A stretch of DNA of 64,000 nucleotides from Mycolicibacterium insubricum (GTDB taxonomy: Bacteria > Actinomycetota > Actinomycetes > Mycobacteriales > Mycobacteriaceae). Both the position numbers and the translations under genes were made by a program. Position 1 is the stretch's first letter; every line of letters starts with the position of its first letter. Under the pieces are notes generated by a model. It did no database searches, was not told the DNA's origin, and worked only from the letters and a program-made list of their open reading frames with translations. The DNA lies in contig NZ_AP022618.1 of NCBI RefSeq assembly GCF_010731615.1, positions 3,534,001-3,598,000 of the forward strand. Direction: 5' to 3'. Positions 47,018 to 61,999 of the stretch are shown here, one piece after another.

Positions 47018-47246
47018 TTGCGCCACCTCCCACGGTGTAGGCGTGCCCACCATGACCATGCCCGTGACCCGAGCCGACCACCTCGTCGGTGGCGGCCCAC
47101 AACACCGGGGCGTGGGTCCAACGCTCGGCCAGCGTGTATGACGGCGGACGCGGGCCCTTCTTCAGCATCGTCATCAGGTACAGCACGATAAACAGCAGGA
47201 GCGGAACGCCCCCGAGGATCATGTGTGTAGTTCCGGTCTCGCTCAC
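47004..47246 (-). CDS. Small His-rich membrane protein
   Basis: 80 residues with one membrane helix ([20 protein letters not shown], about 9-28), a basic patch KKGPRPPS, and a His/Gly-rich C-terminus ([18 protein letters not shown]). The end overlaps the start of the DUF5130 gene by 14 bp, so the two are coupled. GTG 47246 has a leaderless-type -10. The His-rich tail could bind metal; no function is known to me. Confidence 0.7.
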   Translation of the reverse strand: MSETGTTHMILGGVPLLLFIVLYLMTMLKKGPRPPSYTLAERWTHAPVLWAATDEVVGSGHGHGHGGHAYTVGGGASGKW

Positions 47247-47252
47247 CGGTTC

Positions 47253-47258
47253 AACTTA
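47253..47258 (-). promoter_or_regulatory. Candidate leaderless -10 for the 47246 gene
   Basis: On the minus strand TAAGTT, then 6 nt, then GTG 47246. Confidence 0.5.
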
Positions 47259-47299
47259 ACCCACCGCCGCCACGCGCACCGGCCGGACCCCGAAGAATC

Positions 47300-47935
47300 T
47301 CAGGCCGCGCCGTCGTCCAGATAGCGCAACCACGCCGGGTCGAGGTCGGTGATCGTCGACAGCAGCCGCCAGTGCCTGCCCGACGGCGGCAGCGGCACCG
47401 CCGACAGGGTCCAACCGATCTCGGTCAGCAGCCGGTCCGCCTTGCGGTGGTTGCAGGTCGAACAGCACGCCACGCAGTTCTCCCAGCTGTGCTCCCCACC
47501 CCGGCTGCGGGGCACCACATGGTCGACGGTGTCAGCCTTGGCGCCGCAGTAACCGCAGCGAAAACCGTCCCGGCGCATCAGGGCCGCCCGGGTCATCGGC
47601 ACCCGGGCGCGGTAGGGCACCCGGACGTAGGCCCGCAGCCGGATCACCGTCGGGACCGTGACGCTGGTGGTCGCGGCGTGCAGCACCGCGCCGTCGGCGT
47701 CCTCGTGCACCACCTCGGCCTTGCCGCACAGCAGCATGACGACGGCACGCCGCAGCGGCAGCGCAGTCAACGGCTCGTAGGTGGCGTTGAGCAGCAGCAC
47801 CCGACGCCGGCTGAAGACCGAACCGGGATCGCGCGGGGGCGCACAGTTTTCGGCCCGGTGCAGACCCGAGGCCGCAACCGGACCCAAGCGACTGACCGTG
47901 GCTCGTCGAGCCCGGTGAGGGTTTCGCTGCGCCAT
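47300..47935 (-). CDS. HNH endonuclease-family protein
   Basis: 211 residues. The N-terminal part contains [24 protein letters not shown], a conserved lead domain of actinobacterial HNH proteins. The C-terminal HNH module is [20 protein letters not shown] then [18 protein letters not shown], with paired Cys (CGYC and CSTC) for zinc and the DHV..N..H catalytic core. ATG 47935 has GGAGGATTC. It is a chromosomal member present across mycobacteria; its target is unknown. Confidence 0.88.
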   Translation of the reverse strand: MAQRNPHRARRATVSRLGPVAASGLHRAENCAPPRDPGSVFSRRRVLLLNATYEPLTALPLRRAVVMLLCGKAEVVHEDADGAVLHAATTSVTVPTVIRLRAYVRVPYRARVPMTRAALMRRDGFRCGYCGAKADTVDHVVPRSRGGEHSWENCVACCSTCNHRKADRLLTEIGWTLSAVPLPPSGRHWRLLSTITDLDPAWLRYLDDGAA

Positions 47936-48109
47936 GAATCCTCCGCAGGACAGTTCACCACGGATCAGGTCCACCCGCATCCGAATTCTCGACGTGCCCG
48001 CAGGTCAATCCGGTTAACCTCCGGTGTCCACCGGGTTGAACCAGGAGGCCGCGCCCGCCCCCGCGGGACCGCCCACGTGGCCGACCGGGGTGGCCCGCAC
48101 AATGAAGAG

Positions 48110-48505
48110 GTGCAGCCAACACAGCAGTCCTTCTATGACGAGATCGGCGGCCACGCCACCTTCGACCGCATCGTGTCGCGGTTCTACGAGCTGGTCGCCG
48201 ACGACGAGCTCCTGCGGCCGATGTATCCCGAGGAGGACCTGACCGGCGCCGAGGATCGGCTGCGGATGTTCCTGGAGCAGTACTGGGGCGGCCCGCGCAC
48301 CTACTCCGACCAGCGCGGACATCCCCGCCTGCGGATGCGGCACGTGCCGTACCGGATCGGCTATCTGGAGCGCGATGCGTGGCTGCGCTGCATGCACACC
48401 GCGGTCGCCGAGATCGACTCGCAGACCCTCGACGACGCGCATCGGCGCGAGCTGCTGGACTACCTGGTGATGGCCGCCGACGCGATGGTCAACGCCCCGT
48501 TCTGA
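48110..48505 (+). CDS. glbO: Group II truncated haemoglobin
   Basis: 131 residues beginning [20 protein letters not shown]. The 2/2 haemoglobin core includes [17 protein letters not shown], then [21 protein letters not shown], and [14 protein letters not shown] with the proximal His. The Tyr pairs (B10, CD1) and the G8 Trp ([10 protein letters not shown]) fit GlbO, which binds O2 and NO and is linked to respiration. GTG 48110 is the likely start; the upstream frame is shadow. No strong Shine-Dalgarno is visible. Confidence 0.93.
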   Translation: MQPTQQSFYDEIGGHATFDRIVSRFYELVADDELLRPMYPEEDLTGAEDRLRMFLEQYWGGPRTYSDQRGHPRLRMRHVPYRIGYLERDAWLRCMHTAVAEIDSQTLDDAHRRELLDYLVMAADAMVNAPF

Positions 48506-48509
48506 TCGA

Positions 48510-49163
48510 TCAGTGCAGGACCACGTTCGGGTCGCCGCGGCGGCGGTAGACCGAGCCGAAGCGGGTGTCCACCCGCAGCCAGCCCGGTGTCGCCCGGACG
48601 CGTACGATCTCGTCGGCACCGACCGCGGCCGGGTCGGTCGGCAGGAAACTCATCCCGGTCAGCGCGAACACCGCGCGCATCTCGACGCCGATCGCCTCGC
48701 CGTCGTCGCCGGTCACGGTGATGACGTCCTGACTCAGCAGCGACGCGGGTGCGCCGGGGGTGCCGGCGTCGCGGGCCGCGTCCGACCCGCGCCGGCCCAG
48801 CTCGATGACGGCGGCGGCCGGCAGGTCCTCGACATGGCTGAACCCCGATCGTGGCGGCAGCATGGCGTGCCAGGAGGAATCCATCGACCAGCCGGGGTCA
48901 CCGAACCCGTCGGGTCGCGCGGCGGCCAGCCCGGCGGCTACCGCGTCGGCACCGGCGCACAGATCGTCGGGCGCGACGCGGCCGGCCACCAGCCGCATCG
49001 CGAGCACGTCCAGGCCGGTGTTGACCCACACCTCGAAACAGTCGGCGTCGCGGGTGCGCAACCGCAGCACCGCGGCCGGATCCAGCCGGCAGGCTCGGTC
49101 GGCGAACACCGCGAGATCGGCCCGGGCGCTGCGCTCCGGTACCCAGACGCCGCGTTCGGTCAC
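48510..49163 (-). CDS. Conserved hypothetical protein (Rv2474c type)
   Basis: 217 residues starting at GTG 49163 (TERGVWVPERSARADLAVF), whose codon overlaps the upstream thioesterase stop (GTGA). It appears soluble, with WHAMLPPRSGFSHVEDLPAAAVIELG and a C-terminal beta-rich part VRVRATPGWLRVDTRFG. There are no membrane segments or catalytic motifs I recognise. Coupling with the thioesterase suggests a shared role, but no function can be assigned. It is convergent with glbO, with a 4-bp gap. Confidence 0.75.
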   Translation of the reverse strand: MTERGVWVPERSARADLAVFADRACRLDPAAVLRLRTRDADCFEVWVNTGLDVLAMRLVAGRVAPDDLCAGADAVAAGLAAARPDGFGDPGWSMDSSWHAMLPPRSGFSHVEDLPAAAVIELGRRGSDAARDAGTPGAPASLLSQDVITVTGDDGEAIGVEMRAVFALTGMSFLPTDPAAVGADEIVRVRATPGWLRVDTRFGSVYRRRGDPNVVLH

Positions 49164-49582
49164 CGCGACCAGCGTTCCAGGAACTCCCGGTGGTGTGGCG
49201 CCAACCGGACCAGCTTCTGCTCTTCGATGTCGAACGCCGCCAACTGGGTTTCGGCGACGACGGCGGCGCGGGAGTCCGGCGCGGCGTGTACCGACCGCAC
49301 CTCGTAGCCGATGGTGAAGTCGACCGCGCGCAGCCGCTTGATCCACATGGTGACCTGCAGCGGCGAATCGGTGAGCCGCAGTTGGCCCTTGTAGCCCACC
49401 TTCACCTCGGCGATCAGCAGCCCGGTGGTGGCCACGTCGACGGCGAACGCCTGCTTGAGGAACACCACCCGCGCCTCTTCCAGGATGGTGACCATGACGG
49501 CGTGGTTGACGTGCTGGTACATGTCGATGTCGGACCAGCGCACCGGCACCTCGGCGACGAATCCGGGTTCACCACTGCTCAC
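49160..49582 (-). CDS. Hot-dog-fold acyl-CoA thioesterase
   Basis: 140 residues of the 4HBT/FadM type. The N-terminal motif VRWSDIDMYQHVNHAVMVT carries the Asp and Asn of the family active site. EVKVGYKGQLRLTDSPLQVTMW follows, and a C-terminal RLAPHHREFL. It likely cleaves acyl-CoA; chain specificity is unknown. It is 16 bp from the gdh stop and overlaps the Rv2474c-like gene. Confidence 0.88.
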   Translation of the reverse strand: MSSGEPGFVAEVPVRWSDIDMYQHVNHAVMVTILEEARVVFLKQAFAVDVATTGLLIAEVKVGYKGQLRLTDSPLQVTMWIKRLRAVDFTIGYEVRSVHAAPDSRAAVVAETQLAAFDIEEQKLVRLAPHHREFLERWSR

Positions 49583-49598
49583 CGGCGGTCCCCTGCAT

Positions 49599-52500
49599 TC
49601 ATCCCTGGCTCCCCGTTCCCGTCGTGGCGGTCATGTTCCTGATCTGGCGCGCGGCCACCGACAGCGTAGCGAGGTCGTATTCGCCGTCGGCGTCTATCTC
49701 GGCCAGCGTGCGCGAGGCCCGGCCCAGTCGCGAGGAGTTCATCTGCTGCCACTCGGCGATCTTCTCCTCGCCGGTCTCGTCGGGTTCACCGACGGCCAGC
49801 ACGTCGAAGGTGAGCAGTCGGATCGAACTGTAGATGTCGTCGCGGACGGCCAGCCGGGCCAGCGCGTGCCAGCGATCGTCGCGCGGCAGCCGGGACACCG
49901 CCGACAGCAGCCGGTCGGAATTGAGATGGTCCAGCAGGGTGAAATAGGTGTCGGCCACCTCCTCGGTGTCCCGTTCGGCGATGTCGGCGATGTCGATGAC
50001 GTCGAGCAGGCTGTACTGGTAGAGCCCACTGGCCACGGTGTAGGCCAGCTCTGCGGGTACGCCGGCGTCGATGAACTCCGCGGTCACGCTGGTGACGATC
50101 TTCTCGTCGTCGCCGCGCAGCCAGTCCGGCATCCGCGGAGTCAGGGCCGCGACCTTGGCGGCGAACCGGTTGATCTCCGCCCCGACGGCCAGCGGCTGCG
50201 GCCGGTAGTTCATCAGCCAGCGGCCGGCGCGGTCGATCAGCCGCCGCAGATCCAGCGTCATCCGGTCGCTGACGGCCACCGGCACGGTGTTGCTGCGGCC
50301 CACCTCCCGAATGGCCGCCCAGGTCTTGCCGACCCCGAAGATCGCGTCGGTGGCCGCGAACGCGCGCACGGCGTCCACCGAGGACACCCCGGTGTCCTCG
50401 ACGATGCGGAATCCGAAGGTGATGCCCGCGGTGTCGATGACGTCGTTGACCAGCATGGTGGCGACGATCTCCCGGCGCAGCTGATGGCCGCGGATGTCCC
50501 CGGCGAACCGCGAGCGCAGTTGCTGCGGAAAGTATTCCGGCAACCGGGAGGCGAACACATCCTGGTCGGGCAGCTCAGTGGCAAGCAGATCGTCCTTGAG
50601 CGCAAGTTTGACGTGCGCCATCAGGGTTGCCAGCTCCGGTGAGGTCAGCCCCAGCCCGGTCTCCTGCCGGCGGGCGATCTCCTTGGGACCGGGCAGCGCC
50701 TCCAGTTCGCGGTTGAGCCCGCGGGTTGCCTCCAGGTCGTCGATCTGACGCGCATGGACATTGAGCAACGAGGGTGCCTGCGCCCGGCTGGTGCCCATCA
50801 GATCGTTCTGCGCGGCGTTGTCCACCAGAACCAGTTCGGCGACCTCATCGGTCATCGACTCCAACAGCGCGGCCCGCGCGTCGGGGGCCACCGTGCCCTG
50901 GCTGACCAGCGAATCCACCAGGATCTTGATGTTGACCTCGTGATCGGAGCAGTCCACGCCGGCGGAGTTGTCCAGCGCGTCGGTGTTGATCCGCCCGCCG
51001 GACAGATCGAACTCGATGCGCCCCCGGGAGGTGACGCCGAGGTTGCCGCCTTCGCCGATCACCTTGGCGCGCACCTGGTTTCCGTTTACCCGCACGGCGT
51101 CGTTGGCGCGGTCTCCGACGTCGGCGTCGGACTCCGTCTCGGCCTTGACGTAGGTGCCGATGCCGCCGTTCCACAGCAGATCGACCGGCGCCTGCAGGAT
51201 CGCCTTCACCAGCGCGGGCGGCGCCATCTCGGTAACCGTCTCATCCAGTCCGAGCGCGGCTGCCATCTGCGAACTGATCGGGATCGACTTCTGCTGCCGG
51301 CTGAACACCCCGCCCCCGGGCGAGATCAGCGCGGGGTCGTAGTCGTCCCAGCCCGACCTCGGCAGCTCGAACAGGCGGCGCCGCTCGGGAAACGATCTCG
51401 CCGCGTCCGGGTCGGGGTCGACGAAGATGTGCAGGTGGTTGAACGCCGCCACCAGCCGGATGTGTTCGGAGAGCAACATTCCGTTGCCGAAGACGTCACC
51501 GCTCATGTCGCCGATGCCGACGACGGTGAAGTCCTGGCGCTGGGTGTCGACACCCATCTCCCGGAAGTGCCGTTTCACGCTCTCCCATGCGCCCTTGGCG
51601 GTGATGCCCATGGCCTTGTGGTCATAGCCCACCGATCCGCCGGAGGCGAAAGCGTCGCCGAGCCAGAAACCATATTGGGCCGCAACGTCGTTGGCGATGT
51701 CGGAGAACGATGCGGTGCCCTTGTCGGCGGCAACCACCAGGTAGGCGTCGTCCCCGTCGCGGCGCACCACCTGCGCGGGCGGCAGCACCGCACCGTCGGA
51801 CCGGTCCACGTTGTCGGTGAGATCCAGCAGCCCGGCGATGAACAGCCGGTAGCAATTGACCCCCTCGGTGCGGGTGGCGTCGCGGTCGGCAGCGGGGTCC
51901 CCGGTCGGCGCCGGCGGGTTCTTGACGACGAAGCCGCCCTTGGCGCCGACGGGCACGATCACGGCGTTCTTGACCGCCTGCGCCTTGACCAGCCCAAGAA
52001 CCTCGGTGCGGAAGTCCTCCCGGCGGTCCGACCAGCGCAGCCCACCGCGGGCGACCGCACCGAAGCGCAGATGCACCCCCTCGACACGGGGCGAATACAC
52101 GAAGATCTCGAATCGCGGTCTGGGCAGCGGCAACTCGTCGATCAGCCCGGATTCCAGCTTGATCGCCAGCACGCCATTGGCCCGCGCCGAGTCTTCTTTG
52201 GTGACAAAGTAGTTGGTGCGCAGGGTGGCCTGGATCAACGAGGCGAATGCCCGCAGCACCCGGTCGGTGTCCATGCTGACCAGGGCGTCGATGTCGGCGG
52301 CCACCGCCACCGCTGCGGCCTGGGCGCGGGCGGCGCGCTCGGCGTCGGCCAGACCCGGATCGAAGATCGCCTCGAACAACGCCACCAGGGCCCGCACGGT
52401 GCGCGGATTGTCGTTGAGCACCGACTCGATGTAGGGCTGACTGTAGGGAAAACGTGCCTGCCGCAGGTACTTTGCATAGGCACGCAGGACGGCGACCTGC

Positions 52501-54455
52501 TGCCAGGTCAGGCCGGCGCGCAGCACCAGCTCGTTGAACCCGTCGATCTCCACCCGCCCCTGCCAGATGGCGGTGACCGAATCGGCGAACCGGTCGGCGA
52601 CATTGCTCTCGGCATCGACGTACGCAGCCTGATCCGCGGCGATATCCGCGCTCAGCGCAATCCGGAACCGGTAGATCCAGACCTCCATGCCGTCGGGGCG
52701 GGTGACCGAGAACGGCCGCTCGTCAAGCACTTCCACACCCATGGACTGCAGCATCGGCAGCAGGTCCGACAGCGAGGCCGCCCGACCGCCCAGATACCAG
52801 GTCAGCGTGGCGACGTCGTCGCCGTCCTCGTCGGGCTCCTCACCGCCGTCGGCGAACACCAGCCGTACCGAGTCGTGGTGCAGCGCCTCGATGATCGCGA
52901 TGTCGCCAATGGCGTCGTCGGGGGTGTGGAACTGCCGGTAGGTCGCGGAGAACGCCGACGCGTAGTGCTCGGCCGTGGCGAGGTCGATCCGGCCGTCGGC
53001 GACCGCACCGTAGAGCCGATCACTCCAGGTCCGTGCCGCCGCGGTGAGCAGACCCTGGATCCGGGCCGCGTCGGCGGCGGAGACATCGGCGGCCGACGCG
53101 GACTCGCCCTCGGGCAGACGGACGGTGAAATGAACAACCGCCCAGGGTGATTCACTGACCCGGGCCGAATAGTCGATCCCGGTTCCGCCGAGTTCGCGGA
53201 CCAGGATGTCCTGAATCTCCAGGCGCACGGCGGTGGTGTAGCGATCCCGGGGCAGGTACACCAGACACGAGACGAAGTGCCCGAGCGAATCGGTACGGGC
53301 GAACAGCAGCGTGCGCCGGCTGGAGCCCAGCCCGATCACGGTGCTCGCCATGTCGTAGAGCTCGCGGGCCGACAGTGCGAACAGTTCCGGGCGCGGGATG
53401 GTCTGCATGACGTCCAGCAGCAGCGCCCCGGGGTTGGTGGGGTCGTCGGCGGCCAGGGCCAGGGCGCCGCGCACCCGGCCGGCGACCAGCGGGATGTCCA
53501 GCACGTTGGCGTTGACGGCGGCGACGGTGAACAGGCCGACGAAGCGGTGCTCGACCGCATCGTTGCCCGGGTGCTCGCGAACCACGACGATGTAGGGGTA
53601 GGCGCCGTAGCGCAGGTAGCTGGGCACGGTGGCATGCGCGAGCACCAGCGGATCGTTGTTATCGGTCAGCTGCGGCAGCACCTCGGTGCGCCGGAGCATG
53701 GTGCCCAGCCGGGAGTCGGGGTCGACGGTGGCCCTGCCGTCGCGGACCGGGCAGCGCTGATAGCCCAGCAGCACGAAGTGCCCGTCGGCCAGCCAGCGCA
53801 GCAGCGCGGCGACATCGGCGCGGTCGGGACCCGGGAACCGGTCACCGGAATCGGCGGCGATCTGCTCTGACAGCGACAGCAGTTGAGCGTTCATGGCGTC
53901 GGCGTCGCAGCTCACCTGGTAGGCGTCGCCCAGCACGTCGGGCAGCTGCCGGCGCAGTTCGGCCAGCGCCGAGCGGTCGACCGTCGGGGCCAGCCGCACG
54001 TGGATCCAGACCTCATCGACACCCGCGCCGTCCCCCGGCCCGGCCGGGGCGATGCCGAGCAGCTCGCCGTCGTCATTGCGCTCCGCCCGCAGCACCGGGC
54101 TCATGATGGCGGCGTAGCCGACGCCCAGACGGTGCAGCAGTACCGTCAGCGAGTCGGTCAGCATCGGCCCGGCGTCGGTGATCACCTGCAGCACCGCGCC
54201 GCCGTCACCGGAATCCGGGGCCTCGTCGACGGTGACCAGGGTCTGACCGGCGGTGCGCCGCCGGCCCAGTCGCAACGCGGCGGTCAGCAGGTCCCCGGGC
54301 ACCCGGGCGGGACCGGTGGCCGTCGTCGCGCTCTGCGGGGCGTCACCCTGGGGTGCGCGGTAGGCCGCCGCGTAGGCGGCCGCGAGCTGTTCGGCCGCTT
54401 CCGGCGACAGATCCGACCAGTCTCCGATGGGCTCCGTCCGCGCGCGTTGCGCCAT
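49599..54455 (-). CDS. gdh: NAD-dependent glutamate dehydrogenase, 180-kDa class
   Basis: It converts glutamate to 2-oxoglutarate and ammonia. The 1618-residue length fits the large L_180 class. An N-terminal ACT-like regulatory half precedes the catalytic region [20 protein letters not shown] and [14 protein letters not shown] (catalytic Lys). The Rossmann part contains [17 protein letters not shown] and [13 protein letters not shown] long helical C-terminus follows. In mycobacteria this enzyme is inhibited by the FHA protein GarA, linking it to PknG signalling (family knowledge). With korAB it places two 2-oxoglutarate enzymes in this window. Confidence 0.96.
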   Translation of the reverse strand: MAQRARTEPIGDWSDLSPEAAEQLAAAYAAAYRAPQGDAPQSATTATGPARVPGDLLTAALRLGRRRTAGQTLVTVDEAPDSGDGGAVLQVITDAGPMLTDSLTVLLHRLGVGYAAIMSPVLRAERNDDGELLGIAPAGPGDGAGVDEVWIHVRLAPTVDRSALAELRRQLPDVLGDAYQVSCDADAMNAQLLSLSEQIAADSGDRFPGPDRADVAALLRWLADGHFVLLGYQRCPVRDGRATVDPDSRLGTMLRRTEVLPQLTDNNDPLVLAHATVPSYLRYGAYPYIVVVREHPGNDAVEHRFVGLFTVAAVNANVLDIPLVAGRVRGALALAADDPTNPGALLLDVMQTIPRPELFALSARELYDMASTVIGLGSSRRTLLFARTDSLGHFVSCLVYLPRDRYTTAVRLEIQDILVRELGGTGIDYSARVSESPWAVVHFTVRLPEGESASAADVSAADAARIQGLLTAAARTWSDRLYGAVADGRIDLATAEHYASAFSATYRQFHTPDDAIGDIAIIEALHHDSVRLVFADGGEEPDEDGDDVATLTWYLGGRAASLSDLLPMLQSMGVEVLDERPFSVTRPDGMEVWIYRFRIALSADIAADQAAYVDAESNVADRFADSVTAIWQGRVEIDGFNELVLRAGLTWQQVAVLRAYAKYLRQARFPYSQPYIESVLNDNPRTVRALVALFEAIFDPGLADAERAARAQAAAVAVAADIDALVSMDTDRVLRAFASLIQATLRTNYFVTKEDSARANGVLAIKLESGLIDELPLPRPRFEIFVYSPRVEGVHLRFGAVARGGLRWSDRREDFRTEVLGLVKAQAVKNAVIVPVGAKGGFVVKNPPAPTGDPAADRDATRTEGVNCYRLFIAGLLDLTDNVDRSDGAVLPPAQVVRRDGDDAYLVVAADKGTASFSDIANDVAAQYGFWLGDAFASGGSVGYDHKAMGITAKGAWESVKRHFREMGVDTQRQDFTVVGIGDMSGDVFGNGMLLSEHIRLVAAFNHLHIFVDPDPDAARSFPERRRLFELPRSGWDDYDPALISPGGGVFSRQQKSIPISSQMAAALGLDETVTEMAPPALVKAILQAPVDLLWNGGIGTYVKAETESDADVGDRANDAVRVNGNQVRAKVIGEGGNLGVTSRGRIEFDLSGGRINTDALDNSAGVDCSDHEVNIKILVDSLVSQGTVAPDARAALLESMTDEVAELVLVDNAAQNDLMGTSRAQAPSLLNVHARQIDDLEATRGLNRELEALPGPKEIARRQETGLGLTSPELATLMAHVKLALKDDLLATELPDQDVFASRLPEYFPQQLRSRFAGDIRGHQLRREIVATMLVNDVIDTAGITFGFRIVEDTGVSSVDAVRAFAATDAIFGVGKTWAAIREVGRSNTVPVAVSDRMTLDLRRLIDRAGRWLMNYRPQPLAVGAEINRFAAKVAALTPRMPDWLRGDDEKIVTSVTAEFIDAGVPAELAYTVASGLYQYSLLDVIDIADIAERDTEEVADTYFTLLDHLNSDRLLSAVSRLPRDDRWHALARLAVRDDIYSSIRLLTFDVLAVGEPDETGEEKIAEWQQMNSSRLGRASRTLAEIDADGEYDLATLSVAARQIRNMTATTGTGSQG

Positions 54456-54591
54456 GCCACACCCCTGCGTTCACCGGGTACCGTCCGCCGTTGGACGGGG
54501 CCGACCGGTACGGCCCACGGGTACCAAAGCAACCCTAATCGGGGACGCCGCCCCGGCGCCTCGAGAACGCCAAAGCGGTTGCCGTGACGCG

Positions 54592-56265
<1,674 letters not shown>

Positions 56266-56406
56266 GCCGCAGTGTTGCCTTTCTCGTCGGGCAGGAAGCT
56301 CCGACGCGTCACGCGCGTCGAAGACCTCGGTGGCTTCCCATCCTAGGAGTCCGGCCAAATCGGCACCCGGGGGCCCGCGCCCGCACGCCCCCGGGCGCCT
56401 GGGTCC

Positions 56407-56943
56407 TCAGGCCACCTCGACCTCGACCTGCCCACCGATGTCGGCGCCGGGGCCGTCGTCGCCGTCGGCGGTCTGGTCGGCGCCGGGCCTCGTGCTCGCA
56501 GAACTACACCGCTCGCCGAACCCGACGGTCTCGGCGTCCCGATCACCGGGGAAACCGTCGCCGACGCCCGGCGCGGGCTCGGCGGGCACACCGTGCTTTT
56601 CCAGCCTGGTGATGTAGCGGTTCAGATCGGGCCCGACGGCGGTCGCCCGCAACTCCAGCGAGGAGCGATGCTGCCCGTCCCGGTCGTCGTATTCGCTGGT
56701 GTAGAGGTGCCCGACGACGATGACGGCGTCGCCTTTCTTCAGGCTGGCGGCCACGCCGGTCACCAACCGGCCCCAGCAGTTGACGTTGACGAACAGGGTT
56801 TCGCCGGTGACCCAGCTGCCGTCGTCGGCGCGACGGCGGGAATTGCTGGCCACCCGGAACTTGACGACGTCGGAGTTCCCGGTGTCGCGGCGCCGGGGGT
56901 CGGTGACGATGCGGCCGACGACGGTGATGGGGGTCTCGTACAT
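56407..56943 (-). CDS. Single-stranded DNA-binding protein paralogue (SsbB type)
   Basis: 178 residues. The OB fold includes TPITVVGRIVTDP, VKFRVASNSRRR, LFVNVNCWGRLVTGVAASLKKG and VVGHLYTSEYDDRDGQ. The C-terminal tail is acidic but ends VEVEVA rather than the DDIPF interaction tip of the main SSB, so it is the second mycobacterial SSB (Rv2478c type) rather than the replicative one. ATG 56943 has GGAAGGG at 8-9 nt. The frame to 57000 is unnecessary. Confidence 0.9.
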   Translation of the reverse strand: MYETPITVVGRIVTDPRRRDTGNSDVVKFRVASNSRRRADDGSWVTGETLFVNVNCWGRLVTGVAASLKKGDAVIVVGHLYTSEYDDRDGQHRSSLELRATAVGPDLNRYITRLEKHGVPAEPAPGVGDGFPGDRDAETVGFGERCSSASTRPGADQTADGDDGPGADIGGQVEVEVA

Positions 56944-57096
56944 GGTGATGTCCCTTCCGGTGATGGTTGCCCGCACCGACGCGATGCGGGCTGCTTCCAT
57001 TCACCGCCGGAACACCGACAACTGCGTTCGCCGACGGCGCGGTTCAGGCCGCGCTGGGGAACGATCGAGGACTGTGGATAACCGAGGGGGTGCAGA

Positions 57097-57942
57097 TCAC
57101 CCGGGCTCGGCGCCCGGCACGGGTTCGGCCGTCGCTTCGGAGTCTTCCCACAGCACCGCGCTGATGCACGCGGTCAGCACCCAGCCGGTGCCGATCACCC
57201 CGGCCCAGATCAACAGCGTCATGGCGACGCCCATCGGGCCGAACTCCTCCCAGCTGCGCAGGATGATGGGAAACACCAGCCGGGCCACCAGCGGAATGAC
57301 GATCCCGTCGATGACGACGCCGGCCAGACCGGCCCGCGCGAGGTAACGGGCTCCGCGCCCACCGTCACGCACCAGCAGCAGCGGCGTCATCGCCCAGAAA
57401 ATCCAGGCCGGCACCAGGCCGACGGCGAACAGCAGCACCCGCACCGGGCCGGAGTGGTCGCCGCCGAACGCGACGAATTCGCGGACGGCCACCATGACCA
57501 GGTAGAGCAGGAACCACAGCGCACCGCGGCCCAGGCCCTGACGCCAGCCGAACGGCGCCCGGCGCCACGCCTTGGCCCAGATCCCGGCGATGGTCATCGA
57601 CATCGGGATACCCCACAGCAGGAATCCGCCGAGGCCCAGGATGGTCCAGTCCCGGCGCAGGCCCGACGCGTTGCCGAACGCATCGCGCACCCAGTCGCTC
57701 AACGGCCGCACCAGGCCGAGTTCCCGGGTGATGAGAACACCGGGGCTGGCGTTCTCGGCGAACCCGGAGAGGTAGCTGAACCCGAGGATGATCAGCGGGA
57801 TGACGGTGGTGAACAACTGCAGTGAAACCAGTCCGCCCAGGGAGCTGCCGTCGATCTCGCGGAATCGGGCCATGGCCCGCGCGGGCAGCCGTTGGCGGTG
57901 TTCGTCGATCAGTCGGCGAACACCGCCACCGGTTTCGGACAA
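57097..57942 (-). CDS. YihY/BrkB-like integral membrane protein
   Basis: 281 residues with six hydrophobic segments (e.g. LQLFTTVIPLIILGFSYL, WTILGLGGFLLWGIPMSM, ALWFLLYLVMVAV and GVAMTLLIWAGVIGTGWVL). The layout fits the YihY/BrkB family of envelope proteins once misnamed ribonuclease BN. It starts at TTG 57942 (SETGGGVRRLIDEHR), with GAGGG upstream, 20 bp after the plsB2 stop, so it may be transcribed with the lipid cluster. The function is unproven. Confidence 0.75.
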   Translation of the reverse strand: MSETGGGVRRLIDEHRQRLPARAMARFREIDGSSLGGLVSLQLFTTVIPLIILGFSYLSGFAENASPGVLITRELGLVRPLSDWVRDAFGNASGLRRDWTILGLGGFLLWGIPMSMTIAGIWAKAWRRAPFGWRQGLGRGALWFLLYLVMVAVREFVAFGGDHSGPVRVLLFAVGLVPAWIFWAMTPLLLVRDGGRGARYLARAGLAGVVIDGIVIPLVARLVFPIILRSWEEFGPMGVAMTLLIWAGVIGTGWVLTACISAVLWEDSEATAEPVPGAEPG

Positions 57943-57962
57943 CTTCGTCGTCCCTCGGGCGC

Positions 57963-60310
57963 TCAGTGCTCGCCGGTGTCCGGATCGGGAACCCGATCGG
58001 AGGACCGTTGCGTCTCCCGGCTGATGAACTGCCGCAGCGAGATCGTGTTGAGGCGGTCCATGTCGGCCAGGATCGCCCGCAGCTCGGCGCGAAACGCCCG
58101 CCGGCGCTCGGGCAGATCGGCCGAGGCGGTGAGCAGCCCTTGGTCGGCGACCACCTGCCGCGCGGTGGTGAACAGCAGCGCCGATACCGCCTCGTTGCTG
58201 CGGATCAGCTTCTGCGCGGCGTACTGCCGGCCCAGCCCCAATGCGCGTTCGGTGAGTTCCTTCTCACCGATGTCTGCCGACGCGTCGCACAGCACGTCGG
58301 CCACGATGGAGTACGCCTCGATGAACGGCCGCAGCATGGCGTGGGCCATCATCGGCCGTTTGGCCTCCAGCAGTGTGTTCACCCCGGCGACGCCGGCCGA
58401 CACGCTGTCCTCCCAGTTGGCGTGCCAGTCCATCTCCTCGGCGATGTTGCGGCGGAACGCCGCGGTGTCGGCGAAGTAGAACTCGAACTTCAGCAGGTCG
58501 CGGAGCCGCATGGCCTGATCCCAGAACGCGGTCAGCCGGTCACCGTCGGCGCGCGCCACCGAGGCCAGAGCCAGCTCGACGATCGAGGTCTCCAGGAAGG
58601 CGTGGATGAGGGTGTTGCGGTAGAACGCGCCCTGCAGCTCGTCCTCGGGCTTGATCCGCCACACCGGTTCCCGGCCGCCGTCGGTGCGGGTGACCGGCTG
58701 CCCGCCGGAGAGTGCGTCCAGGGCGGCCCGCACGCCGTCGGTGCTGCGCAGCCTGCGGGTGCTCTCGGTGAGCGGTGTGTTTTTGCGTTCCAGGTAGTCG
58801 AGAGAGTCCTGCAGCGTGTGGTGCACCTGGCCCACGGTCATCGCCGCGCCGCGGGTGGTCAGCAGCAGCGCCGAGACCAGCGCGGTGGCGTTGATCGGCG
58901 TGGTTCGCAGGATCCGCCAGGCCACCTCGAAGGCCATCTTCTGCAGCGCCAGGCGGAACTCGGCCGAGCCCTCGGCCGGTTCCGAGCCCGGTTCGCCGAG
59001 GTAGTCACGCATGGACACCGCCGCGGGGAACCGCACGTAGATCTTGCCGAAGTTCCGTTCGCCCTGTGCCTTGATGTAGTTGTACAGCCAGCCGACCCCC
59101 TCGGGGGCCTTCTCGCCACCGCGCGCATAGGCGGCGTACTCGGCCGTCTCGTGCAGCTGGTCGAAACTGATCGAGACCGGTTGCAGCAGGATGTCCTCGC
59201 TGCGGCCCTCCACGTAGGCATCGGCCACGTACGACAGCAGACCGAGCTTGGGCGGCAACATCTTTCCGGTTCGTGACCGGGTGCCCTCGATGGACCAGGA
59301 CAGGTTGAAGCGCTTGGCCACCAGGTAGCCTACGTACTCCTTGAGCACGTACTTGTAGACCGGATCGGACCCGACGTTGCGGCGGATGAAGATGACCCCG
59401 GACCGGCGCAGCAGCGGCCCCATGAACCCGAAGGACATGTTGATGCCGGCGAACAGGTGTGCGCGCGGCAGCTGATTCTCCTGCAGTGCCACGGTGAGCA
59501 CCGCGCTGTCCAGATTGGACCGGTGTGACCACAGCATCACCGCGGGATGGGTCTCCAGCGCCGTCCGCATGGTCTCCACCTGGTCGGTGTCGTAGTCGAT
59601 CTGCGGATCGAAGCCGCGCCCGTAGAGGAACCGGGAGAACGACGGGATGAGGTCGACGGAGAACCGACTCCAACCGGTGGCCAGCTCGTCGAGAATCGCA
59701 CCGGCGGCGTCGACGGTGGCGCCGGGCACCTTGGCCAGCCCGTCGCGGAACCTGGCCGAGGACAGCATCTCCGGCTTGATCAGCCGCGGCGATTTGTACT
59801 CCGGGCCCAGCAGCCGGTATTCGATGCGTTCCACCGCGAGCTCGGCCCGGCGCAGCACGAAGCGGGCGAAATCGCGGGGGTGGCCACCTCCGGTGTTCTC
59901 CTGCCACTGCTCACGCAGCGCCGACACCTGGGCCGGCTCGCCGGCGACCACCCGGGCCCGGCTCGGATCGCGTTGCAGAATGCGGCGCTGCAGCATCTCC
60001 GGCGGTCGGTAGGTGTCGCGTCCGGCCAGCAGTCCGACGACCTTGACCCGTGTCGGCAGTCCGGCGGCGTTCCAGAACACCCGCACCGGAACGACGGTGC
60101 GGTCCTGATCCCGCGCCAGTTGGTCGACGAGCTGGGCGACGACCGGCGCCGGCGGCTCCTCGCGGGGCAGCTGGAGGACCTCGATGTCGGCGTCGGGATG
60201 GGCCCGGCGTTGTTCGTCGACCCAGGCGTTGAGCAGGTCGAGTTCGGCAGCCGAGGACACCGACGCCAGCACCAGGGCAGCACCGTCGATCGCGGGGGCG
60301 TCGTGTTCGG

Positions 60311-60314
<4 letters not shown>
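57963..60314 (-). CDS. plsB: Glycerol-3-phosphate acyltransferase (PlsB2 type)
   Basis: First acylation step of glycerolipid synthesis, making 1-acyl-glycerol-3-phosphate. 783 residues. The acyltransferase block has motif [12 protein letters not shown] near 263 (HX4D), [11 protein letters not shown] (motif II), [16 protein letters not shown] (motif III) and [13 protein letters not shown] (motif IV). Long helical N- and C-terminal regions match membrane-bound PlsB. The ATG at 60314 overlaps the stop of the PlsC gene (ATGA at 60311-60314). Confidence 0.95.

Positions 60315-61995
<1,681 letters not shown>

Positions 61996-61999
<4 letters not shown>

Noticed and set aside
50754..53150. 798-codon plus-strand ORF opposite gdh
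   Set aside because: Shadow of gdh codon bias; no start signal and no recognisable domain.
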